Shown: in pieces, positions 18,122-27,708 of the stretch
Numbering within the stretch: position 1 is the stretch's first letter
Layout of the letters: every line of letters starts with the position of its first letter
Assembly (NCBI GenBank): GCA_002092835.1
Contig: LVWL01000019.1
Coordinates: 1-64,000 of the forward strand
DNA length: 64,000 nucleotides
DNA from: Campylobacter concisus
GTDB lineage: Bacteria > Campylobacterota > Campylobacteria > Campylobacterales > Campylobacteraceae
Direction: 5' to 3'
The notes under the pieces: model-generated
What the model saw: the letters and a program-made list of their open reading frames with translations, nothing else
What the model was told of the DNA's origin: nothing
The model's database searches: none
Made by a program: the position numbers and the translations under genes

Positions 18122-19473
18122 TTTGCAAGTCCTAAAAAGCTAAAAAATCCTATCGCGTCAGTAAAAGTAGTAAGAATGACGGCTGAGCCGACTGCAGGAT
18201 CTATGTTAAAGCGTCTTAGCGTCAAAGGTATGATCGTGCCAAAAAAGCCAGCAAAGAATAAATTCGTAACCATGCTAAGCCCGATAACAACGCCAAGCAT
18301 ACCTTTGTCAAACCAAACAGAGGCGATTATGCCCATTACCACACCAAAGATTAGTCCATTTATGAGTGAAATACTAACCTCACGTTTTAAGACATTTTTG
18401 GCATCTTTAAACTCTATCTCGCCAAGTGCCAAACGACGAACCGTAACGGCAAGCGCTTGTGTGCCGGTATTTCCACCCATTGACGCAACTATTGGCATTA
18501 AAACAGCAAGAGCGACGTAGGCTGCTATTGTTTCGTCAAAAAGTCCGATTATAGATGAGCTAAAAAGAGCTGTTAGTAAATTTACACCAAGCCAAACCGC
18601 ACGACCACGACCCGCTTTAAATAGAGTATCGTCCTCTTCTGACTCGTCATCAACGCCGGCTAGGTTATAAATTTGCTCAGTTGCACTCTCTTGGATGTAG
18701 TCGTGAATATCATCAGATGTGATACGACCAAGCAAAATTCCAGTGCTACTTGTAACTGCAATAACGTTTAGATCGTACTCTTGAAACATATCAGCGACAT
18801 TTTGCATAAGGTCCATATCATTTGCAACATGTGGCTTGTAGTGATCAATCTGCGCTGACTCAATATTTTGCTTTAGCGTCTTTGTAAAATCAAAAAGTAT
18901 AAGATCTTCAAGTGGGATAGCGTATTGTAAAACGCCATTTTTATCGATGATAAAAAGCTGAGAGATATTTTCTAGCTTACCTTCTTGCTTTTCTCGTCTA
19001 AGTCTTGCTACCGCATTGCCAAGCTTTTCTTCAAGGTGAGCTGAGAAAAGCTCTGTTTGCATGTGAGCACCAGCTCTATCTTCTTCGTAGCTTCTAAGTC
19101 TTAAAATTTCATTTTGGTTTTCTCTATCAAGCTCATTAAAAAGCTCTCTAGCTTTATCCTCGTCGATATCCTCGATGTATTGAAGCAAGTCAGTCGCATC
19201 ATCACTCTCTAGCTCTTCAAGTGCTTCTACGATCTTTTCAGCTGGAAGCTGTTCGATCACATCTTTTAGCATGTGATCAGGTAACTCGATAGCAACATCA
19301 CCTAAAATTTCAGGGTCTAGCTTCTCAAGATATTGAGCAAAAAGCTCTTCGTCGTGCTTTTTAAGTGTTTTTAGGTGTTGGGCTAGCTCATAAGGTGAGA
19401 GTTCGTTATCTTCTAAATTTTCATCTAAATGCTGATCTATCAGCTCTTTTGCTTCTTCTAGTTCTTGGCTCAA
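18106..19473 (-). CDS. mgtE: Magnesium transporter MgtE
   Basis: A 455-aa protein with the standard MgtE layout: an acidic N-domain of helical repeats (about 1-135), paired CBS domains (about 140-265) that sense cytosolic Mg2+, a plug helix, and five transmembrane helices (about 285-455) with PIVASMGGNTGTQALAV in the pore region. It is a Mg2+-gated channel in the inner membrane. It lies 9 bp after the M23 peptidase gene and overlaps NUDIX: a three-gene minus-strand operon. Confidence 0.94.
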   Translation of the reverse strand: MSQELEEAKELIDQHLDENLEDNELSPYELAQHLKTLKKHDEELFAQYLEKLDPEILGDVAIELPDHMLKDVIEQLPAEKIVEALEELESDDATDLLQYIEDIDEDKARELFNELDRENQNEILRLRSYEEDRAGAHMQTELFSAHLEEKLGNAVARLRREKQEGKLENISQLFIIDKNGVLQYAIPLEDLILFDFTKTLKQNIESAQIDHYKPHVANDMDLMQNVADMFQEYDLNVIAVTSSTGILLGRITSDDIHDYIQESATEQIYNLAGVDDESEEDDTLFKAGRGRAVWLGVNLLTALFSSSIIGLFDETIAAYVALAVLMPIVASMGGNTGTQALAVTVRRLALGEIEFKDAKNVLKREVSISLINGLIFGVVMGIIASVWFDKGMLGVVIGLSMVTNLFFAGFFGTIIPLTLRRFNIDPAVGSAVILTTFTDAIGFFSFLGLAKWILL

Positions 19474-19482
19474 GTTTTACCT

Positions 19483-20652
19483 TTAAAATTCTATTACATT
19501 AGGGAAAAATTCCACTTTACGGTACTCTTTTTCATTATTTAAAGCATTTTTTATTAGCTCATCATTTTTGCTAACAACTGCTTTAAATTTAGCTGATTCT
19601 TTCTTATCCTCTAGGCTTTTAACAACCTTTATTGCACTTTCTGGATTGATAGGTTTATTGTCCCTATAAAGACCAAAATGTAGATGTGGTCCTGTGCTCA
19701 TACCGCTTGTACCAACGTAGGCTATGAGCGTACCTTGCTTGACTTTTAGTCCGCCTTTTATGCCTTTAGCAAAGCCATTTAAGTGAGCATAAAGCGTCTC
19801 ATAGCCACCAGCGTGAGAGATGATAACGGTTCTGCCATATCCACTTTTTTGTCCGACAAATTTAACCGTGCCATCGCCCGCAGCTTTGATTGGTGTACCT
19901 TTTGGAGCACCGTAGTCAACGCCAAGGTGCGCTCTATATCTTTGGAGAATAGGGTGCCATCTTTTTAGGGTAAAAGCCGATGTGATTCTGGCGTTTGCAA
20001 GAGGGCGAACTAGTAAAAATTTATCATTTTTCTTGCCATTTTTATCATAAAATTTATCTTCAAATTTATACATGACATATCGTTTATTTTTTGTTTCTAT
20101 CATCGCAGCATAGATTTCTGGAGTACCAAAAGAGCGGCCCATACGTATTTTTTGATTATAAACGATAGCAATCGTATCGCCTTTATTTATCTTTTTAAAA
20201 TCAATGCCACTTCCTTTAAAAATTTCCTTAAAGCCAAGAGCTAAAGTGCCAGAGCCAGTGTAGTCAAAAATGTCTTCAGAGACTGATTTGTCCACCTTTA
20301 AGGCTAAAAATTTATCCTCACTTTGATAAGAGATGGGGAGAAATTCTAGTTTAAATTTATCATTGTCATCTCTAAAAATATGCATTTGAAGCTCGTCACT
20401 AACAGGGATTAGTACCTGTTTGGTGTTACCGTTGTCATCTTTATAAATTTGATACTTTGTGCCAGCGATGATCTCTTCTGTTAGCTCTTGATCTTCGGTT
20501 GCTAAGTTATAGTAAAGTGAAAGTGGGATTTTGTTTGTCTCTAAGAAATTTAAGAAGTTACTTCCATTTGGCCAGCTAAGCTCGTCGACACTTGGCTTTA
20601 TAGCGTATAAATTTATAGATAATATTGCAAAAATTATAAAAATACGAGGCAT
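19483..20652 (-). CDS. M23 metallopeptidase, Csd3/HdpA-like
   Basis: A 389-aa secreted peptidoglycan hydrolase. Signal peptide at the N-terminus (about 1-17); a central domain of about 200 residues; then a LytM-type M23 domain (about 235-345) with metal ligands in RAHLGVDYGAPKGTP, the YGRTVIISHAGGYETLYAHL strand pair and GPHLHFGLY. Length and neighbouring PgbA-like gene match H. pylori HP0506 (Csd3/HdpA), which trims peptide cross-links and stems and is needed for helical shape. Acts in the periplasm. Confidence 0.85.
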   Translation of the reverse strand: MPRIFIIFAILSINLYAIKPSVDELSWPNGSNFLNFLETNKIPLSLYYNLATEDQELTEEIIAGTKYQIYKDDNGNTKQVLIPVSDELQMHIFRDDNDKFKLEFLPISYQSEDKFLALKVDKSVSEDIFDYTGSGTLALGFKEIFKGSGIDFKKINKGDTIAIVYNQKIRMGRSFGTPEIYAAMIETKNKRYVMYKFEDKFYDKNGKKNDKFLLVRPLANARITSAFTLKRWHPILQRYRAHLGVDYGAPKGTPIKAAGDGTVKFVGQKSGYGRTVIISHAGGYETLYAHLNGFAKGIKGGLKVKQGTLIAYVGTSGMSTGPHLHFGLYRDNKPINPESAIKVVKSLEDKKESAKFKAVVSKNDELIKNALNNEKEYRKVEFFPNVIEF

Positions 20653-20728
20653 TAATGTCCTTTTAAAAAGCTGGTGGGATTTTAACTAAAACTTGCTTTA
20701 ATTTTGCAAAAGATAAAGCATTTTAGGC

Positions 20729-20734
20729 TATAAT
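20729..20734 (+). promoter_or_regulatory. -10 box TATAAT before the PgbA-like gene
   Basis: TATAAT in GGCTATAATC lies 31 bases before the TTG start at 20766, divergent from the M23 peptidase operon. Confidence 0.5.
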
Positions 20735-20765
20735 CGCTCTAAAAATTTAAACTTAGGAGATATTT

Positions 20766-21488
20766 TTGAAACGTATATTTGTGATTTTATCGCTAGTTTT
20801 TGGCTTTGCTTTTGGGGCTGATTTTTCTTTAAATGAGTATAGAACTCCTATAATTAGCGTCGATAGTGATGGCACAGCGACGATAGTTGATAGCCCAGAA
20901 ATTTTAATCGGCTCAAGCGGTGTTGTGCTTCATAAATTTGACACTGATAGCTCTATCATCGCGAGAGTTAGCGTTATCTCAAAAAATTCTGGCTTTGCTA
21001 AGATTAGATTTGAGGTGTTTGATCTACTTGAACAAAAGGCGCTCCCGCTTCCAGGCATTGCACCTGCAAATGGTGATATGGTCGTGCTAAACTATCTTTA
21101 TAACCGCTCATTAATCATCGTGCCAAATAAAGAAATTTACGAAGAGATCACGTCTGCGTTTCCAAATATGATATTTATTCACCCAGATATTATAGGAGCA
21201 TATCTAAGCTACGAGTACAAGCCAAATCCAAGCAGAGATGACTTTAGAAAAATGTGTGCTCAAAGTGCAGCTGGCCTCATTTTCGTAGCAATGGATGGCA
21301 GAAGCGTTTTTGCTGATTGCCAAAGCTTTAAAGTGCTAAAAGAATTTAAAAGTGGCGAGGTTGAGTACTATCAGCTACCATTTTATACAAGAGTTAGTGA
21401 CATAGACACCGTCTTTTGGAAGCTAAATAGTGAGCACATCAACAACTACGACGCTCACTACGAAAAACTTTTCGAAGAAGATAACTGA
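20766..21488 (+). CDS. PgbA N-terminal-domain protein (plasminogen-binding-like)
   Basis: A 240-aa exported protein with a cleavable-looking signal peptide (VILSLVFGFAFGADF). The remainder resembles the N-terminal domain of H. pylori PgbA (HP0508), which lies close to the Csd3 gene HP0506 as this one lies beside a Csd3-like gene. It lacks the lysine-rich C-terminal tail that binds plasminogen in PgbA, so plasminogen binding is not implied. TTG start at 20766 has GGAG 7 bases upstream. Followed after 3 bp by the YihY gene. Family call from memory. Confidence 0.65.
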   Translation: MKRIFVILSLVFGFAFGADFSLNEYRTPIISVDSDGTATIVDSPEILIGSSGVVLHKFDTDSSIIARVSVISKNSGFAKIRFEVFDLLEQKALPLPGIAPANGDMVVLNYLYNRSLIIVPNKEIYEEITSAFPNMIFIHPDIIGAYLSYEYKPNPSRDDFRKMCAQSAAGLIFVAMDGRSVFADCQSFKVLKEFKSGEVEYYQLPFYTRVSDIDTVFWKLNSEHINNYDAHYEKLFEEDN

Positions 21489-21491
21489 TAA

Positions 21492-22313
21492 ATGAGCCGT
21501 TTGTCCTTAAGTAAGCAAAATTTAAAGGAGTTTTTAAATTTGCTCCCAACGCTTAAGGACAAAGAGCTTTTTCACTACGCCTCAAGTCTTAGTTTTCATA
21601 CGATTTTATCGATTATTCCGATACTTCTTATATCGTTTTCTATCTTTACAAAACTGCCTAGTTTTGAGGATTATTACGCCAAGATTCAGGACTTTATCTT
21701 TTCGGCTCTTTTGCCAAGTAACCAAGAGATCATCTCAAACTACTTGCAAAATTTCTTACAAAATAGCGGAAATTTAGGCATAGTTGGCTTTGTAGCGATG
21801 ATATTTACATCGGCCATGTTTTTTAGTGACTACGAGTATGTAGTTTTAAAAGTGACACGTGCAAGTAAGGCTAGAGGATTTTGGTCAGCACTTAGCTCGT
21901 ATTGGACGCTTATCACGCTCGCACCACTTGGTCTTGCTGGTAGTTTTTATCTTTCAAGTCTCATTCAAGAGATGCTAAACTCAAACGTGATCACAAACTC
22001 GATAAATTTTTTAAGCATATTCCCATATCTCATCATCTGGGCGATATTTTGTGTCACATATCTCATCTCAGTAAATGACGAGATAAAATTTAAGAGCGCA
22101 TTTTTTAGCTCATTTGTCGCCTCGCTTGTTTGGTATATTGGCAAGTCGGCCTTTGTCTATTATGTCCTTTATAATAAAACCTATCTAAGCGTTTATGGCT
22201 CGTTTTCAGCCGTACTTTTCTTTTTTGTCTGGATCTATATATCGTGGATCATCTTTTTATATGGGCTAAAGCTTTGTGCTTATCTCTCAAACAGCTCAAA
22301 ATTTAAAAGATAA
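21492..22313 (+). CDS. YihY/BrkB family membrane protein
   Basis: A 273-aa inner-membrane protein with about six transmembrane helices. The N-terminal LSFHTILSIIPILLISFSIF and the late YGSFSAVLFFFVWIYISWIIFLYG motif are diagnostic of the YihY/BrkB family. Members were once called ribonuclease BN, which is now considered wrong; the function is unknown. ATG at 21492 directly follows the upstream stop. Confidence 0.88.
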   Translation: MSRLSLSKQNLKEFLNLLPTLKDKELFHYASSLSFHTILSIIPILLISFSIFTKLPSFEDYYAKIQDFIFSALLPSNQEIISNYLQNFLQNSGNLGIVGFVAMIFTSAMFFSDYEYVVLKVTRASKARGFWSALSSYWTLITLAPLGLAGSFYLSSLIQEMLNSNVITNSINFLSIFPYLIIWAIFCVTYLISVNDEIKFKSAFFSSFVASLVWYIGKSAFVYYVLYNKTYLSVYGSFSAVLFFFVWIYISWIIFLYGLKLCAYLSNSSKFKR

Positions 22314-22326
22314 ATTTAATAGTTAG

Positions 22327-22367
22327 TACCAGCTGGCAATATATTTTTATAAATTTACCAGCTAGTA
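22327..22367. terminator. Bidirectional hairpin between convergent genes
   Basis: TACCAGCTGG (22327-22336) pairs with CCAGCTAGTA (22358-22367), nine of ten pairs matched, across a 21-base AT-rich loop. It lies between the ends of YihY (plus) and the 341-aa gene (minus). The loop is long, so it is only a probable terminator. Confidence 0.45.
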
Positions 22368-22403
22368 TGATTTGTATTATTTTATGTAGAATATTATGTA
22401 AAA

Positions 22404-23429
22404 TCAGCGTTTAAACTCGCAAATTTCTATCTTTACGCCAAGTTCTTTGCTAAATTCTTTAGCCTTTTTCTCTAGCTCGTCTTTGTCAAAGCAGATAAGA
22501 TCTATGTAAGATCGCATCTCGCCATTTGCTTCACCTATGATCTCGCAAATTTCACTCTCTTTTAGCGCATCTGAAATTTTGTTTTTGCTATCAACGCCAA
22601 ACTGTATGTCGCCACCGTGAAATATGGCTAAAAAGCAAAAATTTATGCCAAGCTCAAAAGCTTCGTTATAAGTATCGCTTGCACCGTCGTAGTATTCGTT
22701 TAGTAGCTCGCTAAGAGATGTAAATCCTGTGAAAACGTCGTCACGTAGCTTGTTTGAACGAGGCTCTAGCTCATAGACCATAAAATTCTTAAGTGGCTCG
22801 TTTGAGGCTTCTTTACCAAATTTCTCATCTATAAGATCGGCAAAGTCGATCAGCGGCACACCTTTTTCTCTTGGCTCGTCTATTATCTCAAACTCTCCAA
22901 GCATATTTATCATAATCATCTCGCCAACTACGTTGTCACAAAGTATGAGCGATAATGTATAAGCCTTATTTTCATCTTCGCTTTTAAGCTTGCTTAGAGT
23001 CTCGTTATATAGGCACATATCTACACTTTTGTCGTTGAAATTTGCATAGACCATGACCTCATTTGCATCAACGCTTACGCCATACATCTGTATAGTAGCG
23101 ACGTTTCGTGGTGCACGTGGTTTGCCAAGTGTGCAAGTAAGCTTTGCCTCATACTCTTTTGGCATGCGCGATTTTATAAATTTAAGCCACAAAAGCCTAT
23201 GTTTAAGTCCTTCTGGAGTGAGTACCAGATCGATCTTTCCATCAATAAGGCCTATCATAAAAGTTGGATCAACTAAACATAAATTTAGCGCTTCTTCGGT
23301 CATTTTGCTTGCAGCTTCAAAATTTTTATCTTCTAAATTTTGTTTGATGGCGTCTAAATTTTTGCCAAACTCGCTCCAAAATTTATCAACTCTGCTTGCA
23401 AAACTAGAGCTCTTTTTAGAAAACCACAT
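22404..23429 (-). CDS. Hypothetical protein (341 aa)
   Basis: A 341-aa soluble, acidic protein with no signal peptide or membrane span. I do not recognise the family. An N-terminal helical segment (about 1-70) is followed by a region with alternating strands and helices. A FHGGDIQFGVDSKN stretch near the C-terminus is the most distinctive part. It begins right after the stop of the phosphatase gene (2-base gap), so the two form an operon and may share a process. Confidence 0.7.
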   Translation of the reverse strand: MWFSKKSSSFASRVDKFWSEFGKNLDAIKQNLEDKNFEAASKMTEEALNLCLVDPTFMIGLIDGKIDLVLTPEGLKHRLLWLKFIKSRMPKEYEAKLTCTLGKPRAPRNVATIQMYGVSVDANEVMVYANFNDKSVDMCLYNETLSKLKSEDENKAYTLSLILCDNVVGEMIMINMLGEFEIIDEPREKGVPLIDFADLIDEKFGKEASNEPLKNFMVYELEPRSNKLRDDVFTGFTSLSELLNEYYDGASDTYNEAFELGINFCFLAIFHGGDIQFGVDSKNKISDALKESEICEIIGEANGEMRSYIDLICFDKDELEKKAKEFSKELGVKIEICEFKR

Positions 23430-23431
23430 TT

Positions 23432-24133
23432 TTATCCTTGTTTATTAAAATTTTCAACATTTTTTTGCGTATAAATTTTCATCGATGGAAATTCTAAGGC
23501 ACTTAGCTTGTCATATCCTTCTTCATTAAAAACACATCCCGTATCGATATTTACGCTATTTGTATAGAGCTTAGCCTCGCGCACTGGCGTGTGACCATAG
23601 ACATTAAATATGCCTTCAACTTGTATCATATCGCCTCTGCCTGATAGTACATGCCTTCTAAACTCATCTCTTGAACTATCATCATCTCTTAAAGTCCAAA
23701 ATTTGCCAACGGCCGAGTGCGAAACGACCAAATGCTCGCCATTTTGGTTTTTGTGATCTTTAAACTCTAAATATACTGGGATACTCTCTAAAAATTCTAT
23801 GTGTTTTTCTCTGAAATTTATGCTTTGAATTAGATATGATCTGTATGTCTCTTCGCCGCCATTATTGTAAAACCAACTTGTATCAAATGGTATTTTGTTT
23901 TTTAAAAAGAAATCTTTGTTGCTTAGCAGCCTTCGCTCATGATTTCCCATTACCATTTTATAATTATTTTGTATGATTAGCTCGACTGTCTCGCAGCTAC
24001 AAGGCCCTCTATCTATCACATCTCCTACAAAGCAAATTTGTGATTTTTCTTTGTTTGGAAACTGATCAATGAGCTTTAAAAGTGTATTAAAACAGCCGTG
24101 CACATCGCCTATAATATAAATTTGCTCGCTCAA
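23432..24133 (-). CDS. PPP-family metallophosphoesterase
   Basis: A 233-aa phosphatase of the calcineurin-like superfamily, close to bacterial PrpA/ApaH-type Ser/Thr phosphatases. The binuclear metal motifs are GDVHG (residues 9-13), GDVIDRG and GNHE, with a later histidine in VVSHSA and GHTPV. Substrate could be a phosphoprotein or diadenosine tetraphosphate. Cytoplasmic. First gene of a two-gene minus-strand unit. Confidence 0.88.
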   Translation of the reverse strand: MSEQIYIIGDVHGCFNTLLKLIDQFPNKEKSQICFVGDVIDRGPCSCETVELIIQNNYKMVMGNHERRLLSNKDFFLKNKIPFDTSWFYNNGGEETYRSYLIQSINFREKHIEFLESIPVYLEFKDHKNQNGEHLVVSHSAVGKFWTLRDDDSSRDEFRRHVLSGRGDMIQVEGIFNVYGHTPVREAKLYTNSVNIDTGCVFNEEGYDKLSALEFPSMKIYTQKNVENFNKQG

Positions 24134-24250
24134 ATTTTCTCCTTTGTGCCAAATTTTAGTCTATTAAGCTTAAAAATGAAGGTTGTTGTTTGATGATAAA
24201 TTTAGAAAAGGGTTAAATTTAAAAGGTTAAATTTAGAAATTTAAAGCAGT

Positions 24251-24268
24251 AGGGAGCCTAAGCTCCCT
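24251..24268 (-). terminator. Terminator hairpin of the aldehyde dehydrogenase gene
   Basis: AGGGAGC and GCTCCCT form a perfect GC-rich 7-bp stem with a CTAA loop, 5 bases past the dehydrogenase stop on the minus strand. The sequence beyond it is AT-rich (ACTGCTTTAAATTT). Confidence 0.7.
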
Positions 24269-24272
24269 AAAA

Positions 24273-25747
24273 TCATTGTGCGTAAAATCCGCTAACCTTG
24301 CCGGTAAGATCGATCATGATATTTTTCATCTGAGTGTAGTGCTCAAGGATGATCTTGTGTGTTTCGCGGCCGATACCTGAGTTTTTATATCCACCAAATG
24401 GGCTACCTGCTGGGATTTGGTTATAGGTGTTGATCCAGACTCTGCCAGTCTCCATAGACCTTGCAACTCTTAGCGCTTTTGTGATATCTTGCGTGAAAAT
24501 TCCGCCACCTAGGCCGTATTCGCTATCATTTACCATTTTGATAAGTTCGGCTTCATCTTTAAATTTGATGACAACGCCAACTGGACCAAAAATTTCTTCC
24601 TGAGCCACTCTCATGTCGTTTGTCACATCAACTAGCAACGTTGGCTCGACAAATGCGCCCTTGTCGCAACCATTTGCAGTGTAGGCTTTGCCGCCGACTG
24701 CCACTTTTGCACCTTCTTTTTTGCCGATCTCGACGTAGTCTAGAATTTGCTCAGCTTGTTTTTTATTGATTTGTGAGCCCATTTGAGTGCTAGGATCTAA
24801 CGGATCGCCAACTTTTATAGTGCTAAATTTCTTAACCGCAGCCTCTATAAATTTGTCATAAAAGCTCTCTCTACGAAAATTCTTGAACCTGCGCAGCAAA
24901 CTTGACCTTGGTTAAACAAAATTCCAAGCTGAAGGCCGTCAAGCGCTTTGTCTAAATTTGCGTCGCCAAAGAAGATATTTGCGCTCTTACCGCCAAGCTC
25001 AAGTGTAGCTGGGATGATGCGACGAGCCGCAGCTATGGCGATATCACGGCCGATCTCGGTTGAGCCAGTAAATGCTAGCTTATCAAGGCCTGGATGATTT
25101 TTGATCCACTCACCACTCTTGCTACCTTTTCCAGTTATTATGTTGATAAGACCTTTTGGCAAAATTTTATCTATCAGCCTAAATAGCTCAAGCACGCTTA
25201 GGCTTGTCTCGCTTGAAGGCTTAAACACGCTTGCATCGCCTGCTGCGATCACTGGAGCTAGCTTCCAAGCTGCCATTAAAAATGGGAAATTCCAAGGCAC
25301 GATCTGACCCACAACGCCTATTGGCTCGCGTAAAACGATAGAGAGTTGCTTCTCGTCAAGGACGTTTGCGCTGCCTTCTTCGCCCATGATAACGCCAGCA
25401 AAGTACCTAAAATGCTCTGCTGCAAAAGGAATATCAACATTTAGCGTTTCGCGGATTGGCTTGCCGTTATCCATGCTCTCAACTTTTGCCAAGTGCTCTT
25501 TGTTTTCATCGATGATGTCAGCGATCTTGTTTAAAAGCTTTGCACGCTCGCTAACTGTGGTGTGTTTAAATTTCTTAAAAGCCTCACGTGCAGCACGAAC
25601 TGCGTCATTTACATCTTCTTCAGTCGCATCTGCGATCTTTGCAAGGTGCTCGCCGTTTGCTGGATTTTTTGCATCAAGTGTAGCGCCGTCTTTTGCGTCG
25701 CGCCACTCACCATTTATGAAAAGCCCATATTTTTCTAGTAGTTTCAT
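24273..25747 (-). CDS. NAD(P)-dependent aldehyde dehydrogenase, one frameshift
   Basis: Two overlapping fragments become one 491-aa aldehyde dehydrogenase when a single A is added near 24872 (IFVER|SFYDKFIEA). Family motifs are present: PWNFP, FTGSTEIGR, the LELGGKSANIF glutamate region, the catalytic cysteine in NQGQVCCAGSR, EEIFGPV and PFGGYKNSGIGRE. It is most like class-1/2 acetaldehyde-type dehydrogenases (AldA/ExaC). It oxidises an aldehyde to the acid; substrate unknown. ATG at 25747 follows AAGGAGAAAAG. Single-gene unit. Confidence 0.85.
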
Positions 25748-25874
25748 ACTTTTCTCCTTGATTAAGATTTTGTAAAAGGATTATAATATTAATAAAATTT
25801 ATCAAAAATAAATTTTGGACATAAATTCTCTTTTTTAATAAATTTTATTGTTTAGAGTAGGATTGTTTTAAAAT

Positions 25875-27050
25875 TTAACTCTGCCAAGAGAGTAAAAACG
25901 TAGTCTCGCCATCAAGTTCGCTTTGGCATTTTACGACGATATCATTTTTCTTGCAGCACTCTTTAACTAAATTTAGCCCTATGCCAAAGCCGCCTTGATC
26001 GTCGTTAAATCTCGTGTAACGATCAAAAATTTTCATCTGATCCTCTTTGCTGATGCCTCGACCGGTGTTACTTATGCTAAAGAAATTTGGCTCTAAAGTA
26101 ATGCGTACTTTTGAATTTGGCGCTGCATATTTGGAGGCGTTGCTAAGAAGGTTGTCTAAAATTTTGCTCACATCCCCAAGATCTGCATTTATAAAGCTTG
26201 GCTTTAGGCTAGTATCTATCTCAAGCCCGCGTTTGGCAAAAAATGGCGAGAAATAGTTCAGTCTTTGTGTGGTTAGCAAATTTAGGTCTATGAGCTCTTT
26301 TTTGCCAGGCTTATCTAGGTTAAAGCTTAGATGAACGAGCGCGTCATAAATGTTATTTAGGCTCTTTGCGGCAAGGCTGATATTATTAAAACGCTTTAAA
26401 TTTCGCTCATTTAGGTTGTCAAGATCGGCTGTTTCTATGCTCATCGAGATGACGCTTAGAGGCGTGTTTATCTCGTGTGTTGAGTCTTTTATGAAGCGGT
26501 TTAGTGTATCTATCTTTTTATAAAGCGGTCTTAGACTTAGTTTTGCTAGGTAAAAGGCGACAAAGAGCAGGGCAAAAAAGAAAAAGAGTGCCTTTAGTGT
26601 GGTTGAAATTTGTAAAGATAAAATTTCAGCCTTGATATCTTTGCCAACTAGAAAAATATCTGCGTGTGAGAGCTCGTCTGTGGTGTTGTCGTCCATGTAC
26701 TGGATCTTTTCAAATATCGCGACCTTGCCGCCGATCAAATTTACATTTTTGCTTTTGTCGATTTTTTGGCAGTCAAAGTCTTTATAAATTTTCTCGCCAT
26801 TTTTTAGCACGATGCAAGCATGCACGCCTTTTTCTTTTGTTAGACTTGAAATTGAATCAAGTCCATTCATTCTAGCTTTCATGTAAATGCCCATTTTTAT
26901 CTCTTTTAAAGACTTCACCTCGTTTAAAATGAGCGCTTCTTTTTTGTTTTTATAGTCATGTATGAAAAAATATCCTAAAAATAGCACAGAGCTAACAAGA
27001 TAAAGGGATAAAATTTTAAATAAAATTTGTGTCTTTTCAGACATAGACAT
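25875..27050 (-). CDS. Sensor histidine kinase
   Basis: A 391-aa membrane kinase. TM1 about 11-31, periplasmic sensor about 32-150, TM2 about 152-170, phospho-acceptor H192 in STHEINTPL, N-box LLSNASKYA, and G-boxes GRGIS and GGFGIGLNLV. The frame opens at GTG 27062, but ATG 27050 has GGGG 6 bases upstream and is preferred. It overlaps the response regulator gene by 14 bp. It resembles the orphan-type kinases DccS/CrdS of Campylobacterota, but I cannot decide the orthologue. Two periplasmic cysteines (about 79 and 94) could bind a metal or sense redox. Confidence 0.8.
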   Translation of the reverse strand: MSMSEKTQILFKILSLYLVSSVLFLGYFFIHDYKNKKEALILNEVKSLKEIKMGIYMKARMNGLDSISSLTKEKGVHACIVLKNGEKIYKDFDCQKIDKSKNVNLIGGKVAIFEKIQYMDDNTTDELSHADIFLVGKDIKAEILSLQISTTLKALFFFFALLFVAFYLAKLSLRPLYKKIDTLNRFIKDSTHEINTPLSVISMSIETADLDNLNERNLKRFNNISLAAKSLNNIYDALVHLSFNLDKPGKKELIDLNLLTTQRLNYFSPFFAKRGLEIDTSLKPSFINADLGDVSKILDNLLSNASKYAAPNSKVRITLEPNFFSISNTGRGISKEDQMKIFDRYTRFNDDQGGFGIGLNLVKECCKKNDIVVKCQSELDGETTFLLSWQS

Positions 27051-27699
27051 AGCCGTCCCCACGCCTGTTTAAAATGGCATCTTTGCCTAAAATTTGGCGT
27101 AAATTTTTGATATAGACACGAAGGCTAAGCTCGCTTGGCTCCTCGTCAAATTTCCAAATTTTATTAAAAATTTCATCTTTGGTTAAAATTTTGCCTTTGT
27201 TTTGCAAAAATAGCGCGAGTAGGTCGCTCTCTTTACTTGAGATATTTACATTTTTGCCATCTTTGCTTAGTGTCTTGCTCTGCGGATGAAAGCTAAATTC
27301 GCTTGAAATTTTGATCGCATCGCCACTGTGATGAGAGAAATTTCTCTTTAGAAGTGCTTGTATACGTATGAGTAGTTCTTTTAGCTCAAATGGCTTTTTT
27401 AGATAGTCGTCGCAGCCACTTTTGTAGCCTTTTTCAAGATCGTCTATGGTATTTAGTGAGGTGGTAAAGATGCTAGGTGCGCTAACACCTAGCTCTCTTA
27501 AGGAAGAAAGAAGTGAAAAGCCATCTCCTTGTGGGAGTTTGACATCAAGTATAAGCAGGTCGAAATTTTGCTCGTAGGCGAGATCAAGCGCTTCTTTGGC
27601 GTTATCTGAAGTGGTTACTTCATAGCCATTTTCAACTAGATATTCACTGATGAGATCAAGTAAAATTTCATCATCTTCAACGAGCAAAATTCTAACCAT
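27037..27699 (-). CDS. OmpR-family response regulator
   Basis: A 220-aa regulator with receiver residues D9/D10, phospho-acceptor D52 (LDVKLPQGDG) and lysine in DDYLKKPF, then a winged-helix domain ending NRRGDGYVYV. Partner of the overlapping kinase. Directly upstream on the same strand lies the Met/Lys/Asp-repeat secreted protein (10-bp gap), suggesting one operon and a possible shared stimulus such as a metal. DccR or CrdR equivalence is possible but unproven. Confidence 0.83.
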   Translation of the reverse strand: MVRILLVEDDEILLDLISEYLVENGYEVTTSDNAKEALDLAYEQNFDLLILDVKLPQGDGFSLLSSLRELGVSAPSIFTTSLNTIDDLEKGYKSGCDDYLKKPFELKELLIRIQALLKRNFSHHSGDAIKISSEFSFHPQSKTLSKDGKNVNISSKESDLLALFLQNKGKILTKDEIFNKIWKFDEEPSELSLRVYIKNLRQILGKDAILNRRGDGYVYV

Positions 27700-27708
27700 T
27701 AAGCACCT

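Noticed and set aside
24200-24250. Direct repeats GGTTAAATTTA before the dehydrogenase terminator
   Set aside because: Simple AT-rich repetition, common in this genome, with no link to a start site.
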